Source of the DNA: Semisulcospira habei
Lineage: Eukaryota > Mollusca > Gastropoda > Semisulcospiridae
DNA: 64,000 nt
Direction of reading: 5' to 3'
Assembly (NCBI GenBank): GCA_036245525.1
Contig: BTPG01000002.1
Coordinates: forward strand, 168,436,625-168,500,624
Part shown: piece after piece, positions 61,328 through 64,000 of the stretch
Position numbering within the stretch: position 1 is the stretch's first letter
Layout: each line of letters begins with the position of its first letter
Made by a program: the position numbers and the translations under genes
The notes under the pieces: generated by a model
Database searches by the model: none
Seen by the model: only the letters and a program-made list of their open reading frames with translations
What the model was told of the DNA's origin: nothing

Positions 61328-61531
61328 ACAGCCATAGCAGACGTCATGGCGATTGCATGAAGAGTTGAAATGTTCCTTGTAGAAGAAAGGCGCCCCCAGC
61401 GGAACACTGCAACCATTAGTAGTGTGATGCGCACACACATCGCCCTGAGACAGAGTGGGAACAGCTAGAACAGCCATCACAGCTCCGGCGAGGGGAAGAG
61501 CCTGCAACATACTAAAACAGACGGACTGCAA
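61328..61531 (-). CDS. Conodipine-like secreted phospholipase A2, first coding exon
   Basis: Secreted PLA2s of this family hydrolyse the sn-2 ester of phospholipids in a calcium-dependent way. The exon encodes a signal peptide (hydrophobic LPLAGAVMAVLAVP, cleavage probably near residue 30), then NGCSVPLGAPFFYKEHF and the catalytic CNRHDVCYGC with the His-Asp pair at residues 62-63. The donor is TGT|GTAAGT at 61328/61327, in phase 0 with the exon at 58216. Two start codons are possible, 61531 and 61510. The second begins MLQALPLAG and is the more usual signal-peptide start. Five cysteines here and five in the next exon fit a disulfide-rich protein. Conodipine itself is a cone-snail venom enzyme, but related genes are widespread in molluscs, so a venom role cannot be assumed. 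Confidence 0.88.
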
Positions 61532-61584
61532 AACAGACAGACAGACGGGAGAGACTGACAGATAAATAAGTTAAAGACAGGTAG

Positions 61585-61997
61585 ATGGCTAGCCAAGACC
61601 AGCGTACTGTCTGTCTGCCTTCCAAAAGAAGGCAGACAGACAGTACGCCTGGTCTTGGAAGGCAGACAGATAGGCAGACAGACAATACCCGCCCTGGTCT
61701 TGGAATGCAGACAGTACGCCTGGTCTTGGAAGGCAGACAGATAGGCAGACAGAAAGTACGCCTGGTCTTGGAAGGCAGACAGATAATCAGACAGACAGTA
61801 CGCCTGGTCTTGGAAGGCAGACAAACAGTACACCTGGTCTTGGAAGATAGTAGCCAGGTCTTGGAAGGCAGACAGATAGGCAGACAGACAGTAGCCTGGT
61901 CTTGGAAGACAGACAGATAATCAGACAGACAGGTACGCCTGGTCTTCAAGGCAGACAGATAGGCAGACAGACAGTACGCATAGTCTTGGCTAGCCAT
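61585..61997. repeat. Minisatellite with terminal inverted repeats
   Basis: Ten or so units of GGCAGACAGACAGTACGCC plus TGGTCTTGGAA with deletions. The left end, ATGGCTAGCCAAGACC and AGCGTACTGTCTGTCTGCC, is the inverted complement of the right end, GGCAGACAGACAGTACGC and GTCTTGGCTAGCCAT. The block lies just upstream (on the minus strand) of the phospholipase start codon, about 55 bases away. Confidence 0.88.
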
Positions 61998-62139
61998 GGA
62001 CATATATCACATATGCTATGTTTCTCCAGCTATCGAGACTGACGGACAGAGAGGTAGACGAAAAGGCAGAATACGGGCAGACAGACTACAGGATAATGAA
62101 GCCGGTTATGTCCCCTTCTCGTCGAGGGCGCCGAACGCC

Positions 62140-62395
62140 AAGAGGCATACAACACTGCACTGATTAGGCCGAAAGCCCGAATGTCCATTTTGAGAATGAA
62201 AGATTTTCATCGTAAACATTAAAAAATCTCGCTTTTCTGATTGACAGAAAGCATGCATGTCCAATTTTGAGAAAAGCGAGATTTTCATTGTAAACAAAAC
62301 ATTTTCATTTTCTCAAAATGGACATACACTTTACTTGCTCCTGTTTTGTCAAAAGCTGCCCGCTATATGTCATTTGTAAAGTGAGATTTTTATTT
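62140..62395. repeat. Direct and inverted AAAATGGACAT-type segments
   Basis: TGTCCATTTTGAGAATGAAAG, GTCCAATTTTGAGAAAAGCGAG and TCTCAAAATGGACATAC are related phrases in both orientations, with AAAATCTCGCTTTTCT between them. They recur at 63540-63620 and 63740-63800, so they form part of the duplicated flank. Confidence 0.6.
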
Positions 62396-62769
62396 TCTTA
62401 CCCACCTCCTTCTTGCTGCCTTTTAGCGGAAAAGTGATACAGTGATACAGCCGTGTTGCGTGAACGACCAAGTGTGCACAACATTGTCCTGTAGAAAGTC
62501 TGGTGTATGGGCACACGCGATATTGAAACTTGACCTACTTTCAGCTCACGCGCAGTGACATAATATGACAGTGACGACTGGCACTCTGGCATCATGTACT
62601 GCGCTATTACGAACGTGTGTCTGGCATCCAAATTATTAACGCCACATTACACAGTAAATTACGTCAAGACCTTTACCAAGACACAATGGCGGCTGTGTTG
62701 TCACCAGTGACTAGGTGTGTGCCGAAGACCAGCTGACATCGGATTTATGCCAAGAAAAGGTGAGTAAGA

Positions 62770-62925
62770 AATAGAATCTTATATCAGTGTGTTGATGATG
62801 CTGAGAATCTCACCCTCGTGGTCTTGAAACCGTATCCTACTCGCTTTCGCTCGTAGGATAAGGTTTTAAAACCACTCGAGTGAAATTCTCAGCATCACCT
62901 AAACACCGATGTAAGATTCTATATT
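62770..62925. mobile_element. Foldback element in duplication unit 1
   Basis: Inverted arms of about 70 bp (TAGAATCTTATATCAGTGT... and complement ...GATGTAAGATTCTAT) around TACTCGCTTTCGCTCGTA. The same element in unit 2 is at 63334-63490 with about 10% differences. Confidence 0.82.
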
Positions 62926-63333
62926 TTTTACACACCTCCTTCTTTGCCGCCTTTGAGCTGAAAAGCTGTATCACACACGTGTGATACAACTTGGCTGAAT
63001 CGCACGTGCGTGATAGGTGAACGGCCAAGGGTGCACAACATTGTCCTGTAGAAAGTCTGCCCAACAAAAAGGTATGGGCACACGCGATATTGAAACTTGA
63101 CCTACTTTCAGCTCACGCGCAATTACATCATTTCACAGTGACGACTGGCACTCTGGCATCATGTACGCGCTATTAGGAAGATTTGTCTGGCATCCAAAAT
63201 ATTGACGTCACATTACAAAGTAAACGACATCATGTTCTTCGCCAGAGACACAATGGCGGCTGTGTTGTGGTTAGTTGTGTACCGAAAACCAATTCGCATC
63301 TGATTTTTGTCAAGAAAAAGGTGAGTAAAAAAT

Positions 63334-63490
63334 TATAGATTCTTACATCGGTGTTTAGGCAATACTGAGAATCTCACTCTCGTGGTCTTAAAACGGCCTT
63401 ATCCTACTCGCTTTTGCTCGTAGGATAAGGTTATAAAACCACTCGAGTGAGATTCTCAGTATCACCTAAACATCGATTTAAGAATTTATA
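63334..63490. mobile_element. Foldback element in duplication unit 2
   Basis: See 62770-62925. Here the outer arms are TATAGATTCTTACATCGGTG and CATCGATTTAAGAATTTATA. Confidence 0.82.
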
Positions 63491-63660
63491 CGTATACTAT
63501 GAAAATCTCGCTTTGGGTATATACTGGCTCCTGATTTGGCAAAAGTCGGTATGTCCATTTTGAGAAAAGCGGGGTTTTCATTTTCAAATGACTGAAACTC
63601 TCGCCTTTCTCAAAATGGATGTACTGGCTCCTGTTTGACAAAAGCCAAGGTTCATTCTTT

Positions 63661-63740
63661 TTAACTCATTCGAGACGTGCTGCCTCTGGATACACGGCTT
63701 ATGCCGCGTATCCGGAGGCGGCACATCTCGAATGAGTTAA
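63661..63740. mobile_element. Family C palindrome, TTAA-bounded
   Basis: TTAACTCATTCGAGACGTGC and GCACATCTCGAATGAGTTAA enclose CTGGATACACGGC and its complement. TTAA is intact on both sides, the best-preserved family C copy. Confidence 0.85.
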
Positions 63741-64000
63741 AAAGCGAGATTTTCATTGCATACAACGAACACTCCGCTTTTCTCAAAAGCTGGCTTACTG
63801 CCTTTTGCCAAATCAGAGCAGACCTATTGACGCACGAAGCCAGTCAGAGGTGTAAGACTTTTGGACTGATTTCCTCCCCCTGTGGACAAATTGTCAGACA
63901 GACGGACGGGAAGACAGAACACGGGCACGCAAACCACTGGATTATTAAGCCGGTTATGTCCCCTGGCCGTCATGCCGGAAATACAGAGAAAGAACATGAC
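63741..64000. other. No gene recognised
   Basis: Contains AAAAGCGAGATTTTCATTGCA-type phrases that repeat those at 62270-62300. Otherwise unique-looking to the window edge. Confidence 0.45.

Larger units (their letters stand above)
62395..63490 (+). repeat. Tandem duplication (~550-bp unit) with terminal hairpins
   Basis: Unit 1 (62395-62930) and unit 2 (62935-63490) share CACCTCCTTCTT, GTGCACAACATTGTCCTGTA, GCACACGCGATATTGAAACT, GTGACGACTGGCACTCTGGC, GACACAATGGCGGCTGTGTT and AAAAGGTGAGTA, and each ends in a long hairpin (62770-62925; 63334-63490). The hairpin arms contain CTGAGAATCTCACCCTCGTG and CACTCGAGTGAAATTCTCAG around ATCCTACTCGCTTTCGCTCG. Confidence 0.88.

Noticed and set aside
62690..62750. 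Short peptide from ATGGCGGCTGTGTTG
   Set aside because: The frame stops after about 16 codons and differs between the two duplicated units, so it is not called as a gene.

Overview
This window is eukaryotic nuclear DNA, most likely from a marine mollusc and probably a gastropod. That is an inference from interrupted exons with GT/AG borders, a conodipine-like phospholipase A2 gene, a SAMHD1 gene, metazoan LINE and Tc1 families, degenerate TTAGGG-type repeats and many long microsatellites. Recognisable host coding sequence is sparse. It consists of two exons of a minus-strand SAMHD1 dNTPase (5783-5943 and 398-593, gene continuing off the left edge), a two-exon minus-strand secreted phospholipase A2 (61531-61328 and 58216-57377), a damaged immunoglobulin-domain exon (51009-51163), and one unidentified candidate exon (about 45400-45591). 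The rest is repeat-derived or featureless.

Layout. 0-6 kb: SAMHD1 exons, with a decayed LINE inside the intron between them. 6-12 kb: dinucleotide arrays and a composite repeat with a (CA)n core. 12-17 kb: two decayed plus-strand LINEs, the first broken up by (AT)n blocks. 17-28 kb: dense TTAA-bounded palindromic elements resembling piggyBac-type MITEs, a 42-bp minisatellite, and a solo LTR with a 5-bp target duplication inserted in a SINE-like repeat. 28-31.5 kb: a diverged repeat rich in AGGTCA-type half sites. 32-38.3 kb: a CR1/L2-like LINE 3' end, a Tx1/L1-like LINE, a Tc1 transposon remnant and an RTE-like LINE 3' end with a GATA tail. 38.5-41.8 kb: an array in which G-strand and C-strand telomere-like blocks alternate, interrupted by a 20-N gap, a hAT-like insertion and a GT array. 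42-50 kb: GC-rich minisatellite, duplicated blocks and a 5'-truncated LINE with a still-open reverse transcriptase frame. 50-56 kb: Ig exon, LINE ORF1 remnant, composite repeats and a Rex1-like LINE fragment. 56-64 kb: the phospholipase gene, several MITEs, a LINE fragment, two (AT)n blocks bounded by inverted repeats, a minisatellite with terminal inverted repeats, and a tandem duplication carrying long hairpins.

The two host genes show no sign of working together. The most interesting features are the phospholipase (polybasic linker between two cysteine-bearing halves, then a Gln/Pro-rich tail with a repeated hydrophobic motif), the trains of TTAA-sharing palindromic elements (one abutting the phospholipase stop codon), the solo LTR with its empty-site copy in the same window, and the bidirectional telomere-like array.
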